DNA of 64,000 nt, from contig MU839120.1 in NCBI GenBank assembly GCA_030685235.1, positions 248,001 through 312,000 on the forward strand, given 5' to 3'. Within the stretch, counting starts at the first letter, position 1. Each line of letters opens with the position of its first letter. Shown here piece by piece: positions 21,983-33,000 of this stretch. The position numbers and the translations under genes were made by a program. Origin of the DNA: Copromyces sp. CBS 386.78. Its lineage: Eukaryota > Ascomycota > Sordariomycetes > Sordariales > Sordariaceae. The notes under the pieces were generated by a model, which was given only the letters and a program-made list of their open reading frames with translations, made no database searches and was not told where the DNA came from.

Positions 21983-24498
21983 CTAGCTAAAAGCGTTACC
22001 CAAGTCGTGCTCCTGTTGTAGAAACCCGTTAGTATGCTGAACGTTACACGCACAAAATCACCATATAGTGAAAGAGGACTTACCTTCAGATATTCAGCTC
22101 CCTTCTCCTGATACTCCTCCCTGGTGACCTTAGCCCTTTGCCAATCGTCGCTGCCCGCCCAACCAGCAGCACCCTTCCAGGCGTCGAGGATAGGATCCTT
22201 CGCCCTGCGGACAGTAAGTGGCGTGCCAGCCGGGAGCAATGGCACGAGACTAGCGCGCATTCTCTCGTCAAATCCTTGGAACATGGTGTTTCCACCGGTC
22301 AAGAAGATATCCTTCAGGAACGAATCCCGATCGAGTCCTGGGATACCTACCAGTCGCTGGTTCAGGATATCACCGGCTATCTCGATAATACCGGCCTGAT
22401 CAACACCGGCAATAGCACTGGGCTGGAAGATCACCTCGGGTACACGGATGCGCTCGACGTTCAGATGCAGACGATGCGTTTCTGCTGGTGCTGCCGCATC
22501 AAACGGCCTCGGCCCGTAGCGGAAGGCATGCAGGAGGGACTTTGTCCAGTCATTCTGGGCTTCAAGTGTGTGCTCGTAAGTGAATTCCTTGTCGTACTCG
22601 AGCAAGTCTTGCTCGAGCGCGCGGACCGACGCTTCGAGGTCCTCTTCGGCTTCCTCCTCGTCATCGCTGTCGCCCTTATTCGCGCCGATGGCCACACTGC
22701 GGTAGACACCCCAGTCGGCGTCATCGGCACCGAAGTCGTCGTCGTCACCACCACGACGCCGCTTGCGACCGGTGGCCGCGGGCGTGTCTGAAGCAAGATT
22801 TGCCAGATTCTTCATGCGTATTTGGTTAGCCAGTGACTTGCGGTTACCGAGATCAGCCTTGAGGCGATCGCGCTCTTTGATTTGAGCGAGTTTGGCAAGA
22901 CGAAGCTGGCGCTTCTCCTCAAGCCATCCTTCCAGATCGTTGGTCCGCCTCTCCTCATCCAGCCTGGCTTCCTCCGCTATCCTGGCCTTCTCTGCCTCCT
23001 TCTCTGCCTTGGCACGTGCTCGAGCGTCGTGGTTCGACTTCATCAGACGCTGTTGTCTCTTTTGCTTGAGTCCCGCCTCATCCAATTGGTCATCAGGGAC
23101 ATCAAGCAGGCTGAAGTCGGGGGCCTCTTGCTCTTCCTCCTGTTCACCTCCAAGATCCTTGGTCCGTGCCTTCTTGATAGACTTCTCCAGCTCCTTGACC
23201 ATCCGGTCCAAAGCAGCTTCATCCTTCACCTCGGCATCATCAAGGATGCGCTTGATCTCCTTCTTGGTCGTCTGTTCTGATATCCTGCGCTGCACGTCCT
23301 TGTAATACTCGAGCTCTTGCTCCTTCTTCATCAGTCTTTCCAGGCGCATCTTGGCGGCCTGTTCTTGTAACCTTCGACCGCTTTCCTTCTTCCTCTCCGC
23401 TATCCGGGCTAGCTCCTCCTCAGACTTTTGGATGATGACTTCCTCCGTGTAAGGATACTGAACGATCCGTTCCCTGTCCTCGAGTCCAGTCCAGTCCAGA
23501 TAGTGTGCTAGTTCACTGTCGTAATCCTTGGAGACGTAACAGAAATCCCGAACCATGTTCTCGGCTTGTGACGAGTTGAGTTTGCCGGGGAATCCGTAAT
23601 AGTATTTCAGCTTGATGAGCTTCAGCAAATATTCCGCGGCATGCCAGCCGCCCCAGTTTAGCCTCGTAGCCTGGGCCAGCAAGGGCTTCTGATTGTAAAC
23701 AGGTATAAGATGGGTGGCGCTGTGTGATGAAGACACGACAATACCGGTCTTGCCTTGGTTGTGTCGGTACGCGAACAAAGAGTCGATTCCGTAGGTGAGG
23801 GAGGGAGCACCGTAGCATTCGAAGATGATTTCGGTCATGGCTAAGGAAGAGGAACATATGGGTTAGCAGCAATAATGGCACAAAACTGGGGGTTGACAAA
23901 CATTTCCTCGAGTAGGGCAAGTTTGCGACAGCCTCTGTCATGACAACCGGCACATCAATCGCTCCATCGACACCATTCATCCCAAGCTTCAAGAAGACGT
24001 AGTCCAGTACGTGCTCCATGACATCCCAATTGCTCACAATGCCGGTCCCAGCTTCAAAAGCGTTTCGTATGTGCCCTCGCGCAGATGTATCGGCGTAGCA
24101 GTCATGGCCAGCAAAAGAGAAAGTCTTGCCCAACTTCCTGTCGCGATACTTGGCCATGATCGGGGGAACCGCTAGTCGGGGGGCGTTTTCGAAAGACCAT
24201 CCTGCTCGGACAGCCCACGAGCCTAAAGGCGATGACACAGGTTAGCAACCTACGTCGATCAAACTCGACTGGGGACAATGCGCATGGGCGAATGGCCACA
24301 ATCCTTAGATATGAGCTTACCGTTATCTATGACGACAGCTGCATTTCCTCCCTGAGCTTTGGCGCGCTCGTATCCGTCCGATTGTGGCTCGATGAACTTT
24401 TCGAATTTGGCTTCCTTGACCGGGTACAGCACGGGATCGGGGAGGCTCTTCAAGGCTTCCCGCCTACTGACAGTGTCATCGACTGCGGAGGGCGCCAT
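21983..24498 (-). CDS. arp5: actin-related protein ARP5, INO80 subunit
   Basis: Four exons in transcript order, 24498-24321, 24222-23902, 23840-22084 and 22012-21983, give 761 aa (yeast Arp5 is about 755). Introns of 98, 61 and 71 nt all have good branch sites. The last exon is only ten codons and supplies the family's C-terminal EHDLGNAFS in place of the intron read-through. Actin-fold motifs include VIDNGSWAVRAGWS, VVMTEAVANLPYSRKSMTEI, IIFECYGAPSLTYGIDSLF, KTGIVVSSSHSATHLIPVY and DIFLTGGNTMFQGFDERM. The large charged, helical insertion in the middle (about residues 310-560) is the Arp5 signature. ARP5 pairs with Ies6 to couple INO80 ATP hydrolysis to nucleosome sliding. Ies6 is encoded 1.6 kb away. 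Confidence 0.95.
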
Positions 24499-25207
24499 GG
24501 TGAATATTAGGGCCGAGATAGTTGTTCAAGTGGCGGGTATATTCGAGCGATGATATTCTGTAAGTCTCTCCGGCTGGTGACGATCGTGGCTGCCGGGAGC
24601 TCAGCGCTGAAGGAGTGCGATTGTTCGGGTTCAGCGCATTCTGATCCTCTCGGGATCTGGCGATGATAGCCGGCGAGACGGCGATAGGGACCGACGAAGA
24701 ATCGATACGAAACAGTTGGATTGTCTAAAACCTTTGGTGGAAAGGAATGGAGAGGAAGTGAAAGCAAAAACGTTGACAAGATTGTTCGTTGGCAATGATC
24801 CGTTCCGGCCTGAGCTGCTTGCCTGCCACAAAGTGTTCCGTCGCGGTTGGTTGTCCCATTGACGTTCTGATAGTGGCGCGGCTTGGCGCGTCCCACCTGG
24901 GCTTTTAAGCTACAGCGAGCATGCAATGATGCAAGGGGTGGGCCTTCATTGAGGTTGCTGGAAACTTTCACGACTGATCACCGTATCGTACAGAGAATGA
25001 AGGTTGTGGCCAAAATGAAGAGGTCTGGAAAATAATCTTATTGGTATTCAGTATGGTGTTTGTATAAATTTCAAAAGAGAACGACTCGAACCATGTTTTC
25101 TTTGGTTCTGTGGTTGACTTCCATATCGATGTCTCTTTTGTATCTGTTGAACTCTGACATGTTTTAGAAGGGCTTCCACCATCACCACAACAAAAGTTGT
25201 GTATCTA
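24499..25207. other. ARP5 promoter and DAD4 3' region
   Basis: This 709-bp spacer separates two genes that both lie on the minus strand. It should contain the DAD4 3' untranslated region and the ARP5 promoter. No further gene was seen. Confidence 0.55.
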
Positions 25208-25680
25208 TCAAGACGGCTCTTTCAAGTTGTCAGTAGCTAAAGGTCACCGAGTTAGCATGGTCGTTAAGATACAATAATCCGAGGAAAGCACTGTGTTAAT
25301 CTTACCCTCAAGATGAAATAGCACGTTAGATTGGTAGTTCTTGAACATCTGCGCAACCAGCTCAATGTTCATGTTTTGAATGTTGATTTCCTAAAAAAAC
25401 GACTCAGTAACCATAACTAGCCAAGAACTGTTTTGGGCCAAAATTACCTGCAAAGCCTTGTTCATCATGACAACGGCCTCATTGAGTTTCTCCTAACGGA
25501 TTTTGACATGAGCATCAGTAGCAGTTCCGTTAGCCCTTGTTGTCGACAACTGTGAGAGCTTACCACGTTGGTGATGATGCGTGACAGCAGCAAGTTCTGC
25601 TGATGCTCATGAGGGCTCTCCTAAATAATTGTGAGTCATATTCCCTGACGAAGGAACAGCAATGGAGTTCTACGAACCAT
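25208..25680 (-). CDS. dad4: DASH complex subunit DAD4
   Basis: Five tiny exons, in transcript order 25680-25678, 25620-25564, 25492-25448, 25390-25306 and 25236-25208, splice in phase to exactly 72 aa, the usual Dad4 length. Introns are 57, 71, 57 and 69 nt. The first intron lies directly after the ATG (donor GTTCGT, somewhat weak). The product carries [53 protein letters not shown] and [18 protein letters not shown], matching Dad4 along its whole length. DASH/Dam1 forms rings on microtubules and couples kinetochores to depolymerising ends in mitosis. No single exon is long enough to show in a simple ORF scan, so it is easy to miss. It lies between ARP5 and IES6. Confidence 0.92.
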
Positions 25681-26094
25681 CTTGTAATGCAAGACTTACT
25701 TCCGCTTTGAAGCAAAAGTGATGGCGTTGATGGTGTCAACGGAAGAGGGACTCAAGTGTCCAAAAGGGTTCTTGATGTTACAGGCACTGACATGTGCCAT
25801 GCGTCCACTAAACGCGACCAACTGGCGGGGCATTCGCTGCCGTAAACGCGACCTATGGAAAGGAGCGACCCGTCTGAAAAGTGGGGCGGTATGACGCGGC
25901 AGAACTCCAGACCGCGGGCCCTGCATGTACTACAACAGCCTCCGGCAGGCATACCTCATCGGTACCAACACGCCTACAGGGTAACGCTCGACCACCTCAA
26001 CTTGAAACTCTCTCTTCCTTCACTCTTCCCATTTGACTGTTGATAGAGCGAAAGAACCCCTTCGATATCCAAAGCACTTACAAAACAATCCACA
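25681..26094. promoter_or_regulatory. divergent promoter between DAD4 and IES6
   Basis: This 414-bp head-to-head spacer must hold both promoters and leaders. The two genes could share regulatory sites, but none can be named from sequence. Confidence 0.5.
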
Positions 26095-26730
26095 ATGTCG
26101 AACCAAACCCCAGAAGCCCAAGCTGCGGCAGCCGCGCATCTCAAGCTCATCGAGCAGCTCGACATCCATTCCATCCCCAAGTCGTACCGCAACCCGCATT
26201 GGCGACCAAACCAGCGCCGCAATAAGAACATCAAGACCATCCTCGGCGACGCGCAACGAAAAGAAGCGAATTCCGTTCTCGCTACGCCGGCAGACGCCAG
26301 CGGCGCCGCCACGCCCGCCCCAGTTGGCGACGACGGTCTTTCCACTAGCGGAACCTCGACACCGGCCGTACCCTCGGCTAACGGCGCGAACGCGAATGGC
26401 ACAACAGCCAACCTGGCCCAGGCATCTAGGAGTTTGTCGAAGCTGGTGCTAGAAAAGAGCCTCAATGTGCCAGCAAAGGGATCGAACGGGCTGGTGGCCG
26501 CGAGTTTTTCCTCGGCACCAATTGCGACGTATACCAACATCGAAAGCGCACCGAGCATGGCGCCCATGAAGCGCTACTGTGACATTACTGGGCTGTCGGC
26601 ACCGTACATTGATCCCAAGACCAGGCTGCGATATCATAACGCGGAGGTGTTTGCTATGATTCGGAGTCTACCGCAGGGAGTGGGAGAGCAGTTCTTGGAG
26701 GCCAGAGGTGCTCATACCGTGCTCAAATAG
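26095..26730 (+). CDS. ies6: INO80 complex subunit IES6
   Basis: A single exon encodes 211 aa. The N-terminal part contains a basic IPKSYRNPHWRPNQRRNKNI segment (about 27-46), the family's DNA/Arp5-contacting region by analogy. A long Ala/Ser/Thr/Gly-rich linker follows. The C-terminal ~54 residues from Met158 form a YL1_C domain: KRYCDITGLSAPYIDPKTRL, RYHNAEVFAMIRSLP. Ies6 binds Arp5, and the pair forms one module of the INO80 nucleosome remodeller. The gene faces away from ARP5, with DAD4 between them. Confidence 0.93.
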   Translation: MSNQTPEAQAAAAAHLKLIEQLDIHSIPKSYRNPHWRPNQRRNKNIKTILGDAQRKEANSVLATPADASGAATPAPVGDDGLSTSGTSTPAVPSANGANANGTTANLAQASRSLSKLVLEKSLNVPAKGSNGLVAASFSSAPIATYTNIESAPSMAPMKRYCDITGLSAPYIDPKTRLRYHNAEVFAMIRSLPQGVGEQFLEARGAHTVLK

Positions 26731-27897
26731 TGAGCAGTAGAGGGAGCTGATTTCTGGACCCGGGCTGGCTGCCTCGCCATTTGGCGCCTGTTGCTATTGC
26801 GTACACATCTTGTATGCGCCGCGTTCGGGTTGGAGGGACAATGAATCTACGATGTTGGACGGGATATTACAAGGAGGCGTTGACAGGACTTGGGAGAGCA
26901 TTTGTTTTCCAAGGCGTTGAGGAACAGGAAGGACGGAATTGCACGGCGTTTTCCTTGTGAACAGACCAAGGGAGGGAGCATTGTTGATGTGTTGTTATTA
27001 CTATTCAAAACAAAGGATCTACCTAATCGCATAAGTATGTGCGACCCACAAAGTCAAGTCCCAACTACGTACTCGCTGTCTTTCAACAGCAAGATACAAT
27101 CGACACTCCGGCTTAATCGGGATCATTTGCTCTTTGCCCAAAAGCCGCAAAGGCTAACCGACAGACCACCGAGAACGAACGGAGAGAAATCGAACTCAGA
27201 TTGCTCTAGCAAGAAGCTAGAGCCGTCGTGGCAACAGGTATAACGGAAGGAAATGATATATGGTACCTACCGTGGTTGACCAAGACGTCAAGGGTAATAA
27301 TAACATAATCGTGTATGCAGTTGAACGTCGTGGTCATTGGAACCTTTCCATGCTAAAAGCATATAATCCGGAATTGAGGCGTGGTTTGGTAACAAATCCG
27401 CCATGTTTGCTGTTCTGAAACGCAGCTTCATCTCTGCGGGACAACTGAGGACGTGAGAAAAAGGAACAAAAGGAAATTTTCTCGACTTCTAGAAAAGATG
27501 CAGTGCTTTTGCTCTTCGTTTAGCCCCTCCAATCCTCTCCTCAGATCCAATCACCGTTGCAGAAAGCTAGGCCAAAAGTGGATCGTGCCTGACCGTCGGC
27601 AGGCCCCCGAGTGCCGGCCGCGTCCCTGGCGCGGCGCTGCAAGCCCCTTGATCGCATCCTAGCACAGCAACGAGACCGTTTTCGATCACCTTTACACTTA
27701 CAACATCTGGTCAGCAACTTCCACGAGCCAGCGTTTTTACGCTCCTTTACTACGTACATTTACCTTATTAATTCATCGGCGCATAGTGTCGCGCTTCTTC
27801 AGTTCTTTTTCGTCTTTTTCAAGTTAGCTATTCAAGTTAGCTAGCTGTCTTAACTTCCGCCTCGAAAGCTCAAGCTCTCAAAGTCAACATCGTCAAG
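26731..27897. other. spacer between IES6 and GOT1
   Basis: This 1.17-kb spacer contains the IES6 3' region and the GOT1 promoter and leader. Two tandem TTCAAGTTAGCTA-like units occur near 27817-27843. No gene was found. Confidence 0.5.
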
Positions 27898-28677
27898 ATG
27901 CCTACAATGTGGTTGTCCGACTCCCAAAGTAAGTATATTGCCAACATGACTCTGGATTAATGACGTGGTATACGTGTACAATTTACTAACCTCTTTGCTC
28001 TTCTCAGAAATTGGAGTCGCCTTTTGCTCTGGCGGTATGGTTCACCATTCTTACTCCCCGAACCTCCCTCCGCGAATTCCCTTCCACCTACCTACGACCG
28101 AACATAAACGAGGCGCGGACTCTTCGCGCATAGTGCCGCCGGCCACGATAGCGAGTTCTTTGCGCGCGAGATCGGATCGAACCTACACATGTTTCTTGAG
28201 AAAAGATGGGACCAAATTGACAATGACTGACGGGACGACAACCATCAGGCGGCTTCTTCCTCATCGGCGGTGTCCTCCTCTTCTTTGACCGGGCTATGCT
28301 TGCCATGGGCAACGTACGTTCCATCCATCCTCCCATTCTTCCCCATCCATACTAACATCCCCCCTCTTCCGCCACAGATCCTCTTCCTAATCGGCCTAAC
28401 CATAATAATCGGCCCCGCCAAAACCATCACCTTCTTCGCGCGCAAGCAAAAGGCCAAAGGCACGGCTGCCTTTTTCCTCGGACTTTTGTTGATCCTGATG
28501 CGCTGGCCTTTGATCGGGTTCTGCGTGGAGCTTTACGGCATCATGATCCTTTTCGGCGACTTCCTGGGAACGATAGCGGGTTTTGCGCGCAACATTCCTG
28601 TTGTTGGACCTTACATCGGTGTGGCGGTGGATAGAAGTGGTGTTGTGGCGAGGCAGAATGCGGATTTGCCTGTTTAA
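27898..28677 (+). CDS. got1: ER-Golgi transport membrane protein GOT1
   Basis: Four exons (27898-27928, 28008-28034, 28249-28313, 28378-28677) give 140 aa; yeast Got1 is 138. Introns are 79, 214 and 64 nt, and all junctions keep frame. The second exon is only 27 nt. The product begins WLSDSQKIGVAFCSGGGFF and contains four hydrophobic segments (about 17-35, 42-58, 70-88, 92-112), with RAMLAMGNILFLIGLTIIIG and RWPLIGFCVELYGIMILFGD typical of Got1/SFT2-like proteins. Got1 is a Golgi/ER tetra-spanning protein involved in COPII-dependent cargo export. The C-terminal tail, VARQNADLPV, faces the cytosol by family topology. Confidence 0.93.
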
Positions 28678-29530
28678 GGGGAGGGTGTTGAAGGCCGGGG
28701 CCCTGTGACATGGCACGATGCACCGAAAACGATGAGCCGAACGCACAAGGAGATGCCGAATGATCTGGTGGTTGTGACAGACGGGTCGCCGTTTGGTTGG
28801 ATGTTTGAGCGCAGACTGGCTCAGCGCTCGCAAGCTGAAAGGGGAGCAGAAGCAGAAAACGGGACGAACGGGCAACATGAACGAAGAGACGACGGTTGGA
28901 AAACAAAAGGCAAAAGGACGCTCTACGGCGCACGAAGGATATAATGGACACGGCAGTCATGCTTATGCACATACACAAATGGGCGTTGGAACGAACTTTG
29001 GCATACCCAAGTTGTAATACGAAGAGAGAAGTACCTAATATGCTTTCTTTTCATGTATGATTATGGGGATATAATCAGATACTATCATATAAACGGTTGG
29101 GGGGCTTTAAATGGTCTATAAAATCATGGTATTTTTTGACACCAACAAACGCTGATGTGGACGAGGAGCCGCCATGAAGTTCTAACAGACCCCCTGCCAC
29201 AGGATAGTCCGTCTAGTCTGAGGAAGCATTGCGTCAAGCGTCTTGCAAGCGGAAAGGCCTCAGCTTTGTAGAGAAAAAGCAAAACTTTGCCGAAAATGTG
29301 TTGTCAGTTCCAAAAAAAAAAAACCATTCCCAAGGGCCTATGCCTATTTAAAGGATATCATCCATCCAGTTACACCAGCCCCCCATACCCCTTCACAGGA
29401 AAGTCCGTCTTTCGGTTTCTTTCCTTCCGTCCTCCGTCCTCCTCCTTTCCATTTCCCACATTCACTTCCTGTGATTCTCACGACATCCAATCATCTCTTG
29501 CCCATCCCATACCACCAACTCCGACAAAAC
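28678..29530. other. convergent spacer between GOT1 and profilin
   Basis: A/T-rich tail-to-tail spacer with no coding signal, including a 12-nt A run near 29312. It should hold both 3' untranslated regions. Confidence 0.55.
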
Positions 29531-30636
29531 TTAGTATCCGGACTTGATGAGGTAATCGGCGAGCGCCTCAACGGCCTGTGTCGAGTTGCCGGCAGTGTGG
29601 TTCTCGCCGTAGTGGGCGACGAGGATGGCCTGTGTCGTCTTGACGATGATAACACCAGTCTTGCCCTATTTTTTGGTGGAAAGAAAAAAGCATCAGTAAA
29701 CACGGAATATGTGAGACTTCTCTAGGGATGCGGGTTCATGAGGACGCAAAGACGCACCTGACGACCGTAGACGTGACGACCCTCGATGTTGAAGGCAACG
29801 TAGCGCTGACCGCCAACGTGGATACCCTCGGCGAACACCTTGTCGACGTTAGGGCCCTTGCCGTTCTCGGCGACGACGGCGGCGATGAACTTCATCTCCT
29901 CGGGGCTCAGCTGTAAGATACGTAATATTCCATGTCAGCTTATTTTGTCCTGGGACCGTGGATGTACACCCCGGGGCTTTCTTTTCCCATCCTAGCTAGC
30001 AAGCTGTCTCTCTGTTTCTGTCTCCCTGCCGACACTTTCTGCTTCCCCTCCCCGGCGCATTCAAGATTCCTCGGACCGGACATCGGTCCAACCAACTGGT
30101 TGCGCGAGAAACAGAGCCAGAGAGATAGGCAGGCAGGCAGGCAAAAGGCGCGGATAGAGATATCGGGGAAGGGAATTGGTAAGGCGTACCGTGAAGCCGG
30201 GAGTCGCAGCCCAGGTGCTGTCACCAGCGGCGCTGATGATGGCGCCCTTGTCGAGGTGGCCGGTGCCAACAAGGCTATATGTAAGAAGTTATGTCTTAGC
30301 TCGTCATGTTCCCGGTTCCATGCGTAGGTAGATGGTGGGTAGTTCTCCGCATTCTCAGGGCCCAACAGCCAGCCAGTACCAGGCGCAAGCAATCAAGCGC
30401 ATGGCTGGCAGTTCGATGGCGGCGCGATTCATCTATCCCAGAGGAGTATGGGTGGTTTGCAATGATATCTCGTACCTCGTGTCAACATATGCTGTTCGAC
30501 GACGTTGAAGAGGTTAGCTTGCTTATTCTCCCAGCTTCCGTCGAGGTGGTGGGGTTGGGTGTGAAACAGCTCCCAACGAGGACGGGGAGAGGGGGGGGCA
30601 AGGAAGCGGAAACAGGCACTGACCTTGCCAGGACAT
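29531..30636 (-). CDS. profilin
   Basis: Profilin binds G-actin, promotes ADP/ATP exchange and delivers actin to formins through poly-Pro binding. Five exons in transcript order, 30636-30624, 30491-30476, 30274-30190, 29910-29758 and 29665-29531, give 133 aa, the usual length. Introns are 132, 201, 279 and 92 nt. The first exon is 13 nt and the second is a 16-nt microexon; together they encode MSWQAYVDT. Diagnostic segments are SWQAYVDTSLVGTGHLDKG, AAGDSTWAATPGF, LSPEEMKFIAAV, GGQRYVAFNIEGRHVYGR and GKTGVIIVKTTQAILVAHYG, ending DYLIKSGY. All splice phases agree. Assignment is certain, and this is the only profilin in the window. Confidence 0.96.
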
Positions 30637-32490
30637 TTTGTCGGAATGTGTTGTGGTGTTGATGTGGTGGAAGGGATTTGGTAGATTGGTTTGAAAGGAG
30701 TGTTTCGACGGAGACGACGTCGGCGAGGAAGAAGCTGGCTTTCGGGCAAGGTTAAAAAAAGGGAAACCCAAACAAACGCGGTTCGGTTGGCAAAGGGGGG
30801 AGAGGGGGTCGGTGGTCTTGGGGGGCTACCTCTAGGCGGCGGCGGAAGATAGCGGAGCGGCAACTGGATATGGATTGGATGCGAAAAGGGGAAAGGGAAG
30901 CGGTGACATGACACCTAGTGGAGGGGAACGACGGGACTCCCGTCACTGGTCTTGGTATTTTAGTGGGCTAAAACCGGCGAGCCAGCGAAGGCCAGCTGGT
31001 AAGGAAACGGGGCCGAGTGACGGTGCTTGGTGGTTGTGGATTCCCGTCGTTGATGAGAAGCTCTTGAGAGGAACCCCCTCATCAGCCAGGCCCCTCCTCG
31101 TCACTAGGTAAGTACGTATAGTGAGATGCCCCGCAGATGGAAGTTGGGCGATGACCTCTTGAGACGGAGTGCGGGGGGCTCGGCATGTGAGAATGAGGTA
31201 TCTCTCTAACTCTTTTACGTATATAGTCTAGGCTTTGACAGTTACCAGACAACTTGCTCAACCAAGCATCCGACTCCCCGCGCCATTTCCAAGCTGGATC
31301 GACGGGAGCAACCGAAGTGGTCAGCGGTGGACCCATTCTTCAACAGGTGGCAGCTTCCTCTTCATCGGACTTCCACTTGGGATTCTTCACCGTTCTTTTG
31401 CAAAGCTATGAGATTCCACGACCCATCAATTCCGCCTCATTGACCGCCGAGACGGTCAACCCAAGAGTCTGCTGTCACAGTCTCAAGATCACAGAGTTGG
31501 CACCAAACAAAATGAAGGTATTTTGACGGACGTCCATCCTCCCTGACACAACACCATGTCGAGTTGATTGCTCCAGTGCCCCTCCTTCATCTCACGCACC
31601 TCCCTCAACAAGGCAGCAGCAAAGGCTGCACGCCGTTGTCTGCATGGCGCACGCATCAGTGAAGATGATGGGGTTGGACAGCACAAGACAGTTTGCATAT
31701 GACGCCAGAAGGGCCAAACAAGCGGAGCTCTTTGACTGCAGACGCATGCTCTAGCGTTCGGCTTGCCTCGTGGGTGGTGCCAGGAAGTGCATGGGGAATC
31801 AAAGCTCCCATTCAAGTCTCTTCTCGACGACCTGACAACTACAACAAAGAGACGACGACAGGACCAAGGTGCCATCGACAGACACGGACTGCTAAATTTG
31901 GGACCTTGATGAGGAGGATCTCCTTACGCAACCATTACCAACGCCAACCTCGAATCTAACCATGTCGGCTCGTGATGAACCGGCGGTGTTGCCATCTGAC
32001 TCGGGTTACCCAGTTGCCGGACCTCGAGGGTTGCGGACAAGACAAACAGTATGTACTGGGCGCCAAGTTTACCAAGCATTCAAAGAAGGAGAGTTCTGGA
32101 CATGCTCTCAGAGAAATATTCTCTGTTGTGGAACCATGCCTGAGCTGGCAGCAGGATGGCGAACATGGCTTGAAGGGTATACCTGAGAGTTACCTAGCGA
32201 CATGGTGCAAACCGAGGGTTGCCGGCCTGCAGATCGTACGAATCGTGACTCAAGGGCGTCTGATGTCCAGGACTCCAGCCAGGCCGTTGCCGACTGAAGA
32301 TCGCATCTTCTGAGACGTAGCGTCGACTTTTTCGGATTCCGTAACCGACCCCTTTTAACAATTATGAAACCGATGTCTTGGCACGAGCGCCGGTGAACAT
32401 GGGGATCATTTGCCCTGGCAGTCTAGCACGTCGGGTTCCGGGAGAAAATACCTTCCAGGCACACGACAGCATTAAAGACGTTCATATGTG
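30637..32490. other. profilin promoter and gene-free DNA
   Basis: No gene could be supported. The first several hundred bases should contain the profilin promoter. Short frames on both strands have no domain or coding-style codon use. Confidence 0.5.
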
Positions 32491-32661
32491 ATACCGCATA
32501 TTCTCACTCAAGTGGGATTTATCTCCCCCTGTCGCGACCAATTATGACGCTTGCTGAGGCCTGTATGCCCCGTTGAGGCGTTGCGTGAAGGTCCCCCTGC
32601 AAATGTAATTGGCTAAAACAGTGTGGGGGATAAATCCCACTTGAATGAGAAAAAGCGGTAT
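32491..32661. mobile_element. 171-bp inverted-repeat element (MITE-like, left of pair)
   Basis: The ends form an inverted repeat of about 35 bp. The left arm 32494-32528 contains CAAGTGGGATTTATC, and the right arm 32624-32658 contains its complement; they differ at a few positions. TA dinucleotides border both ends (32492-32493 and 32659-32660). The interior has no coding capacity. The element directly abuts a second inverted-repeat element at a TATA junction. I do not recognise the family. Confidence 0.65.
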
Positions 32662-33000
32662 ACCGTATAAACTCGGGAAATTGACTTTCGGGAAACCGCT
32701 TTTCAGGCACATTCACGTACAGATTTAAGCACATATTACAGCATATGTGCCAACCGTACCCTCTGTGAAGGAGGGTAAAGTTTGGCGCCCCACCCTCCAG
32801 TCTCAGACAGACTGATAAGGGGGAAAAGACAGGAAATAGACTGGGCACAATTATTTCGAATTTACAGTGCTCCGGGGTGGCAACACATCTCCCCCACCCA
32901 AGTTGGCGGGCATACATATGCCTGGCATCGAGCAGGAAAATGGCATATATGTGCCTGAGAAGCGGTTTCCCGAAAGTCAATTTCCCGAGTTTATACGGTA
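32661..33000. mobile_element. 340-bp inverted-repeat element (MITE-like, right of pair)
   Basis: A 52-bp terminal inverted repeat with a single mismatch runs 32661-32712 and 32949-33000. It begins TACCGTATAAACTCGGGAAA. The element starts and ends with TA, so a TA target duplication is plausible. The unique interior of about 236 bp has no ORF of note. The very high arm identity suggests a young element or one still able to fold into a long hairpin. It abuts the 171-bp element, and both share a terminal TACCG. Confidence 0.75.

Noticed and set aside
22138..22791. 217-codon plus-strand open frame inside ARP5
   Set aside because: It lies wholly antisense to the conserved ARP5 coding sequence and has no domain of its own.
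31489..31875. 128-codon minus-strand open frame in the 30.6-34.5 kb spacer
   Set aside because: Basic, Cys- and Arg-rich translation without motif, splice context or good start.
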